NCBI GenBank assembly: GCA_036259835.1
Contig: DATABA010000125.1
Span: 1 to 23,762, forward strand
Length of the DNA: 23,762 nt
Direction of reading: 5' to 3'
Source of the DNA: JALYGK01 sp036259835
Lineage (GTDB): Bacteria; Actinomycetota; UBA4738
Below the pieces are notes generated by a model, which searched no databases, was not told the DNA's origin, and worked only from the letters and a program-made list of their open reading frames with translations. The first letter of the stretch is position 1. Every line of letters starts with the position of its first letter. Below, piece after piece: positions 16,108 to 23,762 of this stretch. The position numbers and the translations under genes are program-made.

Positions 16108-16949
16108 GAGTCCTCCTTCAGCCTTTCAATCACCCCGGTCAACACCGTGGCCAGGTCCACACTCGCATCTTTCGCCGCCGCCAGCACCTCCTCGACGGTA
16201 ATCGGCTGACCGGCGCGGTTGGTGATGCACGACATCGCGAGCACCGAGACGCCGAGTGCAACGGCGGCAACCGCTTCGGGCACCGTCGACATTCCGACGG
16301 CCCGTGCGCCCGCGCGCGCCAGGAACGCCGCCTCGGCCGGCGTCTCAAACGTCGGACCCGAGACAGCGGCGTAGACGCCACGGGCGATGTCCAGGCCGTT
16401 CGTTCGGCCGACATCCTCAGCGGCGGCCAGAAGCCGCCGATCGTAGACGCCTGCGAGGTCGGGAAACAACGCCGACCCGTCCGCCTGCCGCCACCCGATC
16501 ACCGGGTTCACACCCATCACGTTGAGGTGATCCTCGATCAACATGAGCTGCCCGACTTTGAGCGCGCTGTCCAGGCTGCCGGCCGCGTTCGTCAGCATGA
16601 TGCTGCGCGCTCCGAGCTCGGCGGCAAGCCGCGGAATCAGGGTTGCGGCGTCCACACCGTGGCCTTCGTAGTAATGAAGGCGGCCACAGAAGACGGCTGC
16701 GGCGACTCCGCCAATGTCGCCCAAGAGGAGCCGGCCCGCATGACCGGGAACAGAAGGGCGCGCGAACCCAGGCAGCGCTTCGTACGCGAATTCGTGATCG
16801 ATGTTCACTTCGTCACTGAGGGCGTCGCCGAGCCCGGTCCCCAGAACGACCGCGACGACCGGTTCGACGTCCGACCGCTCCCGGATCAGCGCCGTTGCGA
16901 CCTCCACAGTGGTGTCACCCGAAGGCCCCGGTCGTCCTACCGACGTCAT
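16092..16949 (-). CDS. punA: Purine nucleoside phosphorylase, trimeric class
   Basis: A 285-aa enzyme that cleaves purine nucleosides with phosphate to free base and ribose-1-phosphate. Family motifs: VVLGTGLGD (34-42), VPGHAG (68-72), GRLHYYEGH (89-97), TNAAGSL (120-126), SGPTFETPAE (197-206) and the signature VGMSTVPEAVAA. Glu202 and Asn244 (in ITNRAG) match the residues that favour 6-oxopurines (inosine, guanosine) in the human enzyme. The start is ATG 16949, overlapping the upstream isomerase stop by 4 nt (ATGA). An upstream start at 17105 would be an out-of-frame extension. It lies between the mannose-phosphate genes and ahcY, so it likely handles the nucleoside made by AhcY. Confidence 0.93.
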   Translation of the reverse strand: MTSVGRPGPSGDTTVEVATALIRERSDVEPVVAVVLGTGLGDALSDEVNIDHEFAYEALPGFARPSVPGHAGRLLLGDIGGVAAAVFCGRLHYYEGHGVDAATLIPRLAAELGARSIMLTNAAGSLDSALKVGQLMLIEDHLNVMGVNPVIGWRQADGSALFPDLAGVYDRRLLAAAEDVGRTNGLDIARGVYAAVSGPTFETPAEAAFLARAGARAVGMSTVPEAVAAVALGVSVLAMSCITNRAGQPITVEEVLAAAKDASVDLATVLTGVIERLKEDSWIAT

Positions 16950-18037
16950 TCGTTCGTCCCCAGGCTCGTCCGGCGTTCCTTTAACCCCGTGAGGATGGGA
17001 ATGGGCGTGGGGTCGACGCCTCGAAGAACCGCCAGGTAAACGCTGACGAAGTCGCCCATCATGATGAGGCTCAGCGTTTGGGCCAGCGCCCCGGACCCCT
17101 CGCACCAGACCTCTTGGGTTTCCAATCCGGCCGCCGTCATGGCCCCGACCGTCGCGGGGACGCGAAGCCGCATTCGGGGAGGCTCGGTATGGCTTCGAAG
17201 AATCACGATTCGTTGGGTCTCGCTTCCCTCACCGGATGAGCCCTCGACCTCGTTGTGATCGAGCTCCGGCAGTACCCCCCAGAAGGCCGGCACCTTGGCG
17301 TTCTCGTTGAGCTGCGTCTTCCAGCGCAACGCAGCCGCCTCCGCGACCCCCTCCGTGCCCCAAACGAGAACCGTTCCGCCCCGAAGCCAGGCAGCCACCT
17401 GCTTGGCCGGATTCGACTCGATCGGCCTCTCTGCCCCGAGGCGAGACGCCAGGTCTTCGAGTGTCAGGCGAGACGCCTGGACCTCTGCGGTTTGGTCGCC
17501 GATTGCTCCGGCTCTTTCCACCACCGCGAGCGCTGATCCGGTCAGATAGCCCAGTGCTGCCCGCGGGGCGAGAACGTTTGGGGGGATCCCGACTACCGGC
17601 ACGCCATCCGCGCCGGCGGCGGCGAGAAGCTGGCCTCCTGACGCGATCGCCACCACACGGCACCCTCGTGATACGGCCTCGCGGTACGCCGCGATGGTTT
17701 CTTCGGTGTTCCCGGAGTACGACGCCGCAAGCACCAAGGTCTCCGGGCCGCAAAATGATGGGAGCGCGTACCCCTTCGACGTGATGATGGGAACCGCCGA
17801 ATCCGCGGACAGCGCCGCTCGAAGGACGTCACCCGTTACGCCCGACCCTCCCATGCCGCACACCACGACGGAGCGAAGACCCTCGACGGCCATGATGCGT
17901 TCCGCGGAGCGCCCGAGCGCAAACCCGTCCTCGAGCTGCTGTCCAAGCGCTGCGGCGAGGGCCAGCATCCCGCTCGAATCGACCGCCCGGATGGAAACCG
18001 GGTCATCCAGGGAGAGCTCGACGGGCGGCGTCGTCAA
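16946..18037 (-). CDS. Bifunctional phosphoglucose/phosphomannose isomerase
   Basis: A 363-aa SIS-domain enzyme interconverting fructose-6-P, glucose-6-P and mannose-6-P. SIS motifs are clear: VVVCGMGGSGVTGDVL (57-72), ASYSGNTEETIAAYREA (105-121) and the conserved ESNPAKQVAAWLRG later, with HNEVEG near the C-terminus (the His and Glu of the active site in this family). The start is TTG 18037, which overlaps the Trm112-like stop by 4 nt (TTGA). A longer reading from 18187 is an out-of-frame extension. It lies next to phosphomannomutase, as in many actinobacteria, so mannose-6-P to mannose-1-P would be made from the fructose-6-P pool for GDP-mannose and glycolipids. Confidence 0.92.
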   Translation of the reverse strand: MTTPPVELSLDDPVSIRAVDSSGMLALAAALGQQLEDGFALGRSAERIMAVEGLRSVVVCGMGGSGVTGDVLRAALSADSAVPIITSKGYALPSFCGPETLVLAASYSGNTEETIAAYREAVSRGCRVVAIASGGQLLAAAGADGVPVVGIPPNVLAPRAALGYLTGSALAVVERAGAIGDQTAEVQASRLTLEDLASRLGAERPIESNPAKQVAAWLRGGTVLVWGTEGVAEAAALRWKTQLNENAKVPAFWGVLPELDHNEVEGSSGEGSETQRIVILRSHTEPPRMRLRVPATVGAMTAAGLETQEVWCEGSGALAQTLSLIMMGDFVSVYLAVLRGVDPTPIPILTGLKERRTSLGTNE

Positions 18038-18222
18038 GAAGCCGAACCCTGCCCCTGCGGCTTCTCCGCCTCGTCGATCAGCATCACGGGGATGTCGTCG
18101 CGAACGGGATAGCGGAGCCCGCACTTCAGGCAGACGATTCGCTCCTCCTCGGGGCGGTATTCGATGTTTCCGTGGCAGTTCGGGCAAACCAGGATGTCCA
18201 GTAGCTCCTTTTCGACCGGCAT
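18034..18222 (-). CDS. Trm112-family small zinc protein
   Basis: A 62-aa protein beginning MPVEKELLDILVCPNCHG. It has two zinc CxxC pairs (CPNC and CLKC) and the ending LRYPVRDDIPVMLIDEAE common to the UPF0434/Trm112 family. In eukaryotes Trm112 activates several methyltransferases; in bacteria the role is not settled. The start is ATG 18222 with a GAGGAGG site about 6 nt upstream; an earlier in-frame start at 18273 is less likely. It lies 22 nt after phosphomannomutase and overlaps the next gene by 4 nt. This pairing with mannose genes is frequent in actinobacteria. Confidence 0.9.
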   Translation of the reverse strand: MPVEKELLDILVCPNCHGNIEYRPEEERIVCLKCGLRYPVRDDIPVMLIDEAEKPQGQGSAS

Positions 18223-18244
18223 GCCGCTCCTCCTCGGTTCGTTC

Positions 18245-19585
18245 CTAGGCCCGGATGAGGGATAGCACCTCATCCACTTTCTGGCGAAGCAGCTCGTCCG
18301 CTTTCGCTTCGACGTTCAGCCGCAGCAGCGGTTCCGTGTTCGACGGTCGGACGTTGAACCACCAGTCGTCGGATTCGACCGTCAACCCGTCCATGCGGTC
18401 CTGGCGCTCGTGTGGATACGCCGCTGCGATCTTTTCGATGGTCCCCGGTGGGTCAGCGACCTTCGAATTGATCTCCCCTGAGTCGCGGTACCGGCGCAAC
18501 GGCTCGAGAAGTTCGGAGAGCGGCTTGCCGGCCTTGGACATCTGGGCCAGGACGACCACGGCCGCGACGATCCCGGAGTCGGCCCGGTAATGGTCGCGGA
18601 AGTAGTAGTGGCCCGAGTGCTCGCCGCCGAACACCGCGCCGGTGTCGGCCATCACCTTCTTGACGAAGGAATGCCCCACTCGCGTGCGCACCGGCTCACC
18701 GCCATGCTCACGGATCACTTCGGGAACGACGCGAGAGCAAATCAAGTTGTGCAGGATGGTGGCTCCGGGGTACCGCTCGAGCATCCCGATGGCGACCAGC
18801 GCCGTGATCAAGGACCCGCTGATCCCCTGAGCGTTCTCATCCACGAAGAAAACCCTGTCCGCGTCCCCGTCGAACGCGAGGCCGAGATCCGCCCCATTCT
18901 CGACCACCGCCCGTTTCACGTCTTCCTGGTTCTCGGGGACGATGGGATCGGCGGGATGATTCGGAAAGCTCCCGTCGAGCTCCATGTACAGAGGAACGAA
19001 CTTGAATGGAAGCCGCTCGAACAGTGGCGGTAGAACCAACCCGGCCATTCCATTGGCGGCGTCCGCCGCCACCACCAGGGGCGACAGGGCCGCCACGTCG
19101 GCGAACGACAGAACGTGCTCGAGGTAGTCGTCCAAGAGGTCGACGTCGTCTCGACGGCCTTTTGACACCGACGGTGCACCGGTGTCCTCTTCGGCCAGTC
19201 GCCGAACGTCCTGCAAGCCGCTGTCCTCCCCCACAGGCGCCGCACCGGAGAGGCACAGCTTCAAGCCGTTGTACTGAGGCGGATTGTGGCTCGCGGTGAA
19301 CATCGCGCCCGGGAGCGACATCCTCCCCGCCGCGAAGTAGAGGAGGTCCGTCGTGGCAAGCCCCATGTCGACCACCCCCACCCCGGATGCTGTTACGCCA
19401 TCGGCGAATGCGGAGGACAGCGCCGGCGACGACGTTCGACAGTCGCGTCCCAGGAGGATTCGATCGCTTTCAGTCCACGCGGCAAAAGCGCGCCCAATAC
19501 GAAAGGCTGCCTCTTCGTCGAACTCGTCGGGATAGACGCCGCGAACGTCGTACGCCTTGAAGATCAGTCGGAGGTCGGCCGGCAT
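18245..19585 (-). CDS. manB: Phosphomannomutase/phosphoglucomutase
   Basis: A 446-aa alpha-D-phosphohexomutase converting mannose-6-P (and probably glucose-6-P) to the 1-phosphate. Seen: catalytic serine loop TASHNP (97-102, Ser99), magnesium loop DGDADR (239-244), sugar-binding GEHSGHYYF (about 322-330) and the phosphate-binding RPSNTEP near the end. The length is standard. The start is ATG 19585, with TAGAAT ending 7 nt before it, so probably leaderless; a longer reading from 19633 adds 16 non-homologous residues. It is the first gene of the closely packed manB-trm112-isomerase-punA-ahcY run, with no gene in between. Confidence 0.95.
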   Translation of the reverse strand: MPADLRLIFKAYDVRGVYPDEFDEEAAFRIGRAFAAWTESDRILLGRDCRTSSPALSSAFADGVTASGVGVVDMGLATTDLLYFAAGRMSLPGAMFTASHNPPQYNGLKLCLSGAAPVGEDSGLQDVRRLAEEDTGAPSVSKGRRDDVDLLDDYLEHVLSFADVAALSPLVVAADAANGMAGLVLPPLFERLPFKFVPLYMELDGSFPNHPADPIVPENQEDVKRAVVENGADLGLAFDGDADRVFFVDENAQGISGSLITALVAIGMLERYPGATILHNLICSRVVPEVIREHGGEPVRTRVGHSFVKKVMADTGAVFGGEHSGHYYFRDHYRADSGIVAAVVVLAQMSKAGKPLSELLEPLRRYRDSGEINSKVADPPGTIEKIAAAYPHERQDRMDGLTVESDDWWFNVRPSNTEPLLRLNVEAKADELLRQKVDEVLSLIRA

Positions 19586-19592
19586 TCGGGTG

Positions 19593-19598
19593 ATTCTA
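19593..19598 (-). promoter_or_regulatory. Candidate -10 of the manB-ahcY operon (leaderless)
   Basis: TAGAAT on the minus strand ends 7 nt before ATG 19585. It matches five of six bases of the TATAAT consensus. No clear -35 is seen. It would serve the whole run of five or six genes, whose reading frames overlap or nearly touch as far as ahcY. Confidence 0.5.
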
Positions 19599-19676
19599 GA
19601 CGACGGTCTATTCGCAACCTCCGGCGCACACATGTGAGCGCGAAGTGTTGGACTGGCGAGAACGGTGACTGCTGCG

Positions 19677-19892
19677 TTATTCCGTCGAAACGATCTCGAG
19701 GACGTCGTCGAGACGAATCACTTGACCTTCGCGCTCCCAGCCTCTCCATTCGCACACACAACACGTCGTGAACGACGCTGGCGCTCCGCCGATGGTGAGC
19801 TCGACGCGAAGCGTCTCCTCCGACCCACACTTGGGACAAAAGATCGGGTCTGGTTCCTTCCTGGTCATCGCCCACTGATTCTTTATCCGCAT
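19677..19892 (-). CDS. Small zinc-ribbon protein
   Basis: A 71-aa protein. Two CxxC pairs, Cys19/Cys22 (FCPKCGS) and Cys44/Cys47 (TCCVCEWRGW, with an extra Cys45), should bind one zinc ion. The rest is short beta-rich sequence ending LDDVLEIVSTE. The start is ATG 19892, but ATG 19868 (MTRKEPDPIFCPKC) is also possible and neither has a clear ribosome site. In many actinobacteria a small Cys-rich DUF3499 protein sits just before phosphomannomutase; this is shorter and I cannot call it the same family. The function is unknown; it could be a regulator or a metal-binding partner. Confidence 0.65.
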   Translation of the reverse strand: MRIKNQWAMTRKEPDPIFCPKCGSEETLRVELTIGGAPASFTTCCVCEWRGWEREGQVIRLDDVLEIVSTE

Positions 19893-19976
19893 CCATCGAA
19901 GTGCCCATAGGTCGGTAGGCGCAATTTTTGACTCGGATGCGAGGCCGACAGCGGTCGGCCATGTGGGGGACGCCTT

Positions 19977-21110
19977 TTACCAGGCGATGATGACGGGCGT
20001 TCCGATCTCGATCAACGGGAAGAGCGCTTCGGAGTCCGAGATGAACATTCGAATGCACCCATGCGAGGCATACTGGCCGATCGAACCGGAACTGGGTGTG
20101 CCGTGGATGCGGATCCCCGGTGCACTCAGGTCGAGGGAGCGTGTGCCGAGCGGGTTGTCCGGTCCAGGCGGAATGCGATCGGGCAGGTCCTTACCCCACG
20201 TGTCCTTGGCCGGGTTGACCCACGTCGGATTGATCCGCTTGTTGATGACGGAAAAACGTCCCTGCGGAGTGGGGAACTCGGGACTGCCCGTCGCCACCCG
20301 GTACGTCCTCGCGAGCTTCAGCCCGTCGTACAGGTACAGCCGGTTCTCCGACAGACGAACGATGATGGTGTCCCCGAGGTTCGCCTCCGTCACGGCCGGA
20401 GCGATCTCGCGGAAGCGCAGCTTCACGGACGACCGGCCGCCCTCGAGCGCACGGAGGATGGCCTTTCGGGCCGGTCCGGTGAGCAGTTCTCTCCCGGGAG
20501 CGGATCCGCGCTTCACGACCTGTCCGTCCTGGACGTCGAGGAACGCGTTCGTCGGACGTTTGAACACTCGCTCGGCCGCGTTGTTGACGAAACCTTCGAC
20601 CGCAGAATCCTTCAGGGACACCGCCATGTCGAACTCTTCGCCGACGGGCCGGTCGAGGAGACGATGGAAGAGCCGCGAGGTCCATCCCAACCGATTCGAC
20701 ATGCCGATCGCTCGGTCGAGCGCTCGATCCACGCTCGCCCGGACGCCCAGCTGCCGCGCGGTTCGGACCCACTTCACCCCTCCGGCGCGAATCCGAAGCT
20801 TGCGGTCGAGAACCGACGACAGTCTCGGGGCGAGTACTCGCTCGGCCTCCGCACGGGTCATCCCCCCGATGTCGATGCCGGACACGAAGACGCCGGGCAG
20901 GAGCAGTCCCGAACGCGCCTTTTCGTAGCGGTACCCGGCAAAGGCGGCGCAACCGGTCGAGAGCAGCACGAGAGCCAGGCCGATGGCCAGGCTGAACAGC
21001 AGCGGTCTCCGGCGTTTCGTGGCGAAACGCTCGCCGTCGTCGTCCTGGTTCTCCGTCTCGTCCTCCATGGCGTCGAGGTCCTTGGCCGGTTCGGCGACTT
21101 CGTCGGTCAC
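19977..21110 (-). CDS. L,D-transpeptidase (YkuD) with N-terminal peptidoglycan-binding domain
   Basis: A 377-aa cell-wall enzyme. An acidic cytoplasmic start (about 1-30) is followed by one TM anchor (about 36-58). The extracellular part begins with a PG-binding-4/VanW-like segment (LPGVFVSGIDIGGMTRAEAERVL, about 71-93). It ends in the YkuD catalytic domain (about 246-377) with IRIHGTPSSGSIGQYASHGCIRM; catalytic Cys352 lies in the SHGC motif, with His336, His350 and Arg354 nearby. These enzymes form 3-3 crosslinks in peptidoglycan or attach proteins to it. The start is GTG 21110, 4 nt after the stop of the preceding gene, so it shares that operon. It is the most clearly defined wall enzyme in this stretch. 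Confidence 0.93.
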   Translation of the reverse strand: MTDEVAEPAKDLDAMEDETENQDDDGERFATKRRRPLLFSLAIGLALVLLSTGCAAFAGYRYEKARSGLLLPGVFVSGIDIGGMTRAEAERVLAPRLSSVLDRKLRIRAGGVKWVRTARQLGVRASVDRALDRAIGMSNRLGWTSRLFHRLLDRPVGEEFDMAVSLKDSAVEGFVNNAAERVFKRPTNAFLDVQDGQVVKRGSAPGRELLTGPARKAILRALEGGRSSVKLRFREIAPAVTEANLGDTIIVRLSENRLYLYDGLKLARTYRVATGSPEFPTPQGRFSVINKRINPTWVNPAKDTWGKDLPDRIPPGPDNPLGTRSLDLSAPGIRIHGTPSSGSIGQYASHGCIRMFISDSEALFPLIEIGTPVIIAW

Positions 21111-21114
21111 TGGC

Positions 21115-22548
21115 CTACTCCTCTTCCCTCATCGGCAGGCCCACGCTCGAGGCGTAGCCCAAATCGTCTCCCGAATATGAGGTCTGTGCTGCGACAACGG
21201 TTCCACGCTCGGCTTCCACCACTGCCGTGAGCGGGTTTCCCTCTGGGCCGGCCGGAATCTCCATCTCCACGGTTCTTCCCCCAGGAACCCGCACTGAACC
21301 TACCTCGCGCCCAACGAACGGTCCATCGGGCCCGATGAACGATACGCGGACGGACGCCTCCGTTCTTGCCGGATTCTGAAGAATCAACAGCTGCCTCCCG
21401 CCCTCCGGAGGTGTGCCGGGCAGCACCAGCCAGCCTTCCTCGGGACGAAGCACTCCCCCAATGGCGGCGCTGTCCCCTTTCTCTGCTTCCACGACCACGC
21501 CAGTCGCGACCTCACGGCCGTTGGTCGATTCAAGGACCAGCGCCGCCTTGTCGATGGCGCCCAGATCCTCCCCGGCGACTGCACCCGGCGGAAGGCGCAG
21601 CCGTTTCCCCTCGAACAACGGTTGCTCACTTGCCTTCTCCTCCGCAACCCCCGATAGGACCGCTCGGAGGGACGCCGGGTTCACGAGCAGCAGCGTACTC
21701 GGCTCCGTCGCACGGGCCGGTATCAACCAGCGTTTTCGAGTGCCCACGCCGCCCTCCGTCCGAATTCCGTCCGGCACGACACCGAGTGAGCCGGCCACCA
21801 CCCGGCCTATCCGCTGATTTATCTCGACCGTGACGGTCTCCTCCCCAGGAGCCTCCAGAGCGAAGCGGTTGATCCTGAGAGCGACGGAGCGACGGGGACC
21901 GAGCACGTATGGACTGAGAACGCTTGGACGAACAGTTCGCCGTGGGGTTCGGATCACCACGTCGAACTCAGCAGGGCCAAAAAAGGGATTCATCACAACC
22001 GTGTATGCACTCTCGGAAGGGCCGGTGGGCTGGTCCATGACGAACCAGTCGTCTCGTGAGGCTCCCTGGCACTCCGACGCAGCGACGCCGGCCTCTTCCC
22101 CGCCGGCGCTCACCACGAATGCCGCGCCGACCCAGCCTCCGAAGAACTCGATCTCGGTGGCGGCCCCAGTCTCATCGGCGGGGACGGTGCGGTACACCTG
22201 TGTTCGGGGCGGAACGGCGATGGACTGCTCCTGGAGCACTCCGCTCTCGCCGAAGGTGGTCGCCCGAACCGAAACGCGGCGCCCGCCGGGGTTGCCCACG
22301 ATCACCCATCCTCTCCACGACGAGCCACCACCGTGGGGGCAGAACCAGGCACCCGAGGTGAGCTCGCCCGACGAAGCGGCGTCGCTGGCGCTCCGACCGA
22401 CGGTCCGGTCCAGAAAGACACCGAGCCCGCCGACCACGACGAACGCCAGGGCGACCACCAGCATTCGAGCCGGCAGCCTCGGCGTCGGCCGGGGGGCCCG
22501 GGCCCACCGCGCCGCCCGCCGTCCGGTGGCTCCCCAGGCCTCACGCAC
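21115..22548 (-). CDS. DUF5719-like membrane-anchored extracellular protein
   Basis: A 477-aa protein. After a basic cytoplasmic start (VREAWGATGRRAARWARAP) one TM segment (about 29-48, MLVVALAFVVVGGLGVFL) anchors it. The outside is beta-rich, with repeated units each carrying a phrase like WVIVGNPGGRRVSV, TVVMNPFFGPAEFDV, LLLVNPASLRAV and LLILQNPARTEASVRV, that is, repeated (V/L)xNP turns about every 90-130 residues. This matches what I recall of actinobacterial DUF5719 proteins, which lie near large GT2 membrane proteins and phosphomannomutase; the family name is from memory. The start is GTG 22548, overlapping the upstream gene by 8 nt; GGAAG lies about 8 nt before it. A longer reading from 22854 is out-of-frame sequence of the upstream gene. 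The function is unknown. Confidence 0.75.
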   Translation of the reverse strand: MREAWGATGRRAARWARAPRPTPRLPARMLVVALAFVVVGGLGVFLDRTVGRSASDAASSGELTSGAWFCPHGGGSSWRGWVIVGNPGGRRVSVRATTFGESGVLQEQSIAVPPRTQVYRTVPADETGAATEIEFFGGWVGAAFVVSAGGEEAGVAASECQGASRDDWFVMDQPTGPSESAYTVVMNPFFGPAEFDVVIRTPRRTVRPSVLSPYVLGPRRSVALRINRFALEAPGEETVTVEINQRIGRVVAGSLGVVPDGIRTEGGVGTRKRWLIPARATEPSTLLLVNPASLRAVLSGVAEEKASEQPLFEGKRLRLPPGAVAGEDLGAIDKAALVLESTNGREVATGVVVEAEKGDSAAIGGVLRPEEGWLVLPGTPPEGGRQLLILQNPARTEASVRVSFIGPDGPFVGREVGSVRVPGGRTVEMEIPAGPEGNPLTAVVEAERGTVVAAQTSYSGDDLGYASSVGLPMREEE

Positions 22549-23762
22549 GAGGGGGCTTCCGGATGAGCCAGAGCGCGACGAGCCACACGCCCGACAAGAG
22601 GACCATCTCGACGTTGCGTTCGCCGTGCCCGTCGAATTGAACTGCCGACGTGCTTGCCGGGCGGCCCTCGAATCCGACGGCCCAGTGAAACGCCCGGCTC
22701 CCGGGGACAGGATCCCCACCGTCCGAACGTGCCATGTTCCATCGTCGGTCGAACTGCTGCCCGACGAACACGAGCGATGTCGGTTCGGCCGCGTCCAATG
22801 CGGCGGGTCCGAGTGGGATCGCCCCGGGCGCCGGGAGCGGGGCGAGATCTTCAAGACGATCGGAGAACGCCGCTCGGCGCCACCGCTCGTCGTTCACAAT
22901 CGAATAGATCGGAACTACCTTGGCGTTCCGCATGACCAGCAATCCACCTGCCGGCACGACGTCCATGTCCACTTGCCGCGTCAGCCGCCGCATGACGATC
23001 TCGGGGAGGCCCTCTTCCTCCGCAATCACGTAACGAATGCTGAGGGGAGCGAGAAGCGCGCCACCGTGGCGGGTGGTGCCCGAGACGATCTCTCCCAGCA
23101 CCGTGCGGAGATAGTCGTATCCGGGACCGATCGGCCCCCGGCCGATGTCGAGCGCCGACGCTCCTTCCGCCCCCCTTACCGCGTAGTGAATGGATGCGGA
23201 CGAAGAACGGATCGATCCCTCGGGTGCACCACCCGGCGGGGGGAAGCTGTTCCTGCGGATCCGTCCAACCCAGAGGACACGGTACGAGTCCGCAGATTCA
23301 TCCGTGACGATCGGATAGGCGGCAGGGATACGTTCCGGTCCTCCGACGGTCCACCGGCCGCGTGCAGCCTGAGCCATTTGTCCCAGCAGTCCGACACCGA
23401 TCACGGCGCCGAGAATGCCGACGACGACCCCCCGGCGCTTCATCGTCCGCGTGCTCGAAGCGAGCGAGGCCAGGGCCAAGGCGACTAGGAAGACGTACTC
23501 GAACGCGAGAAGGCCTAGATAGGCCACGGGGTTCGACAGCGGCGTCGGGAGGTAACCACGCCCAGAGAGCCAGGCAAGGTACAGCGATGCCACTGCAACG
23601 CCGGCGGCTCTGACCGCATCCGACCGATAGTTCGCCGCGACAAACGGCAGGCCGATGGCGGCGACGAGGGGCAGATAGAACCCCGTTGTCCACAGCCCCG
23701 GCCCAGGCCGCACCGCGAGGCGAGCGAGCGCCTCGAACGGTCCACCGCCGGCCTCGCTTCCG
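22541..23762 (-). CDS. Multi-TM membrane protein, C-terminal part (5' end beyond window)
   Basis: The frame is open to the right edge, with in-frame sequence upstream of the first start candidate (GTG 23713), so this is probably the end of a longer protein. Counting from GTG 23713, 390 aa are visible. Four hydrophobic segments come first (about 10-28, 33-49, 63-86 and 93-112). A large, apparently extracytoplasmic domain (about 113-365) follows, then a final TM (about 369-385, VEMVLLSGVWLVALWLIRKP). I see no catalytic motif in the visible part. In actinobacteria the gene before DUF5719-type genes is often a large GT2 enzyme with many TM segments, so this could be its C-terminus, but that rests on context. 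It overlaps the next gene by 8 nt. Confidence 0.75.
   Translation of the reverse strand, partial: GSEAGGGPFEALARLAVRPGPGLWTTGFYLPLVAAIGLPFVAANYRSDAVRAAGVAVASLYLAWLSGRGYLPTPLSNPVAYLGLLAFEYVFLVALALASLASSTRTMKRRGVVVGILGAVIGVGLLGQMAQAARGRWTVGGPERIPAAYPIVTDESADSYRVLWVGRIRRNSFPPPGGAPEGSIRSSSASIHYAVRGAEGASALDIGRGPIGPGYDYLRTVLGEIVSGTTRHGGALLAPLSIRYVIAEEEGLPEIVMRRLTRQVDMDVVPAGGLLVMRNAKVVPIYSIVNDERWRRAAFSDRLEDLAPLPAPGAIPLGPAALDAAEPTSLVFVGQQFDRRWNMARSDGGDPVPGSRAFHWAVGFEGRPASTSAVQFDGHGERNVEMVLLSGVWLVALWLIRKPPRA

Noticed and set aside
14494..16209. A 571-codon plus-strand frame opposite ahcY
   Set aside because: AhcY on the minus strand has all conserved motifs. The plus frame is His/Arg-rich without a recognisable domain.
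16950..17105. A longer phosphorylase starting at 17105
   Set aside because: The extra N-terminal residues are an out-of-frame reading of the isomerase gene. The ATG at 16949 gives the usual family length and an ATGA overlap.
21830..23488. A 552-codon plus-strand frame opposite the DUF5719-like and multi-TM genes
   Set aside because: It has Arg/Pro/Ser-rich shadow composition and no domain. The minus-strand genes have TM segments and overlapping start/stop joints.

Overview
This window looks like a stretch of a high-GC chromosome from a member of the Actinomycetota, probably a deep-branching or uncultured lineage. The evidence is the gene content and order: phosphomannomutase, Trm112-like protein, bifunctional phosphoglucose/phosphomannose isomerase, ahcY, comF-like gene, hpf, secA, prfB, ftsE, ftsX and smpB. 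That order recalls blocks known from mycobacteria and streptomycetes. The frequent apparently leaderless genes also fit, with a -10-like hexamer 6-7 nt before an ATG or GTG. No mobile element, CRISPR array, rRNA or tRNA is visible. Most of the window is housekeeping DNA.

Left region (1-4091), the most unusual part. A RegX3/PhoB-type response regulator and its HAMP sensor kinase are followed on the minus strand by a blue-copper lipoprotein, a membrane-anchored Ser/Gly/Pro-rich low-complexity protein, and a second cupredoxin that runs off the window. Divergent from the regulator is a second, related Ser/Gly-rich anchored protein. A shared motif lies both in the divergent promoter region and before the cupredoxin operon, so the two-component system plausibly controls all of them. 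I read this as an uncharacterised envelope system involving copper proteins or redox.

Middle region (4095-14024), minus strand: comF-like, hpf, NarL-type regulator, secA, prfB, ftsE, ftsX, smpB. These cover ribosome hibernation, Sec export, translation termination, divisome-coupled peptidoglycan hydrolysis and ribosome rescue. Two plus-strand genes are embedded in the series: a GNAT acetyltransferase between the regulator and secA, and a fused family-2 glycosyltransferase/methyltransferase between prfB and ftsE. prfB carries the classical programmed +1 frameshift, here an in-frame TGA at codon 23.

Right region (14102-23762), all minus strand. A multi-TM protein (5' end outside), a DUF5719-like anchored protein, an L,D-transpeptidase and a small zinc-ribbon protein are followed by a tightly overlapping run: phosphomannomutase, Trm112-like, PGI/PMI, purine nucleoside phosphorylase and S-adenosylhomocysteinase, then an unrecognised 243-aa protein. 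The themes are cell-wall assembly, mannose-phosphate supply for glycoconjugates, and recycling of the methylation by-product.
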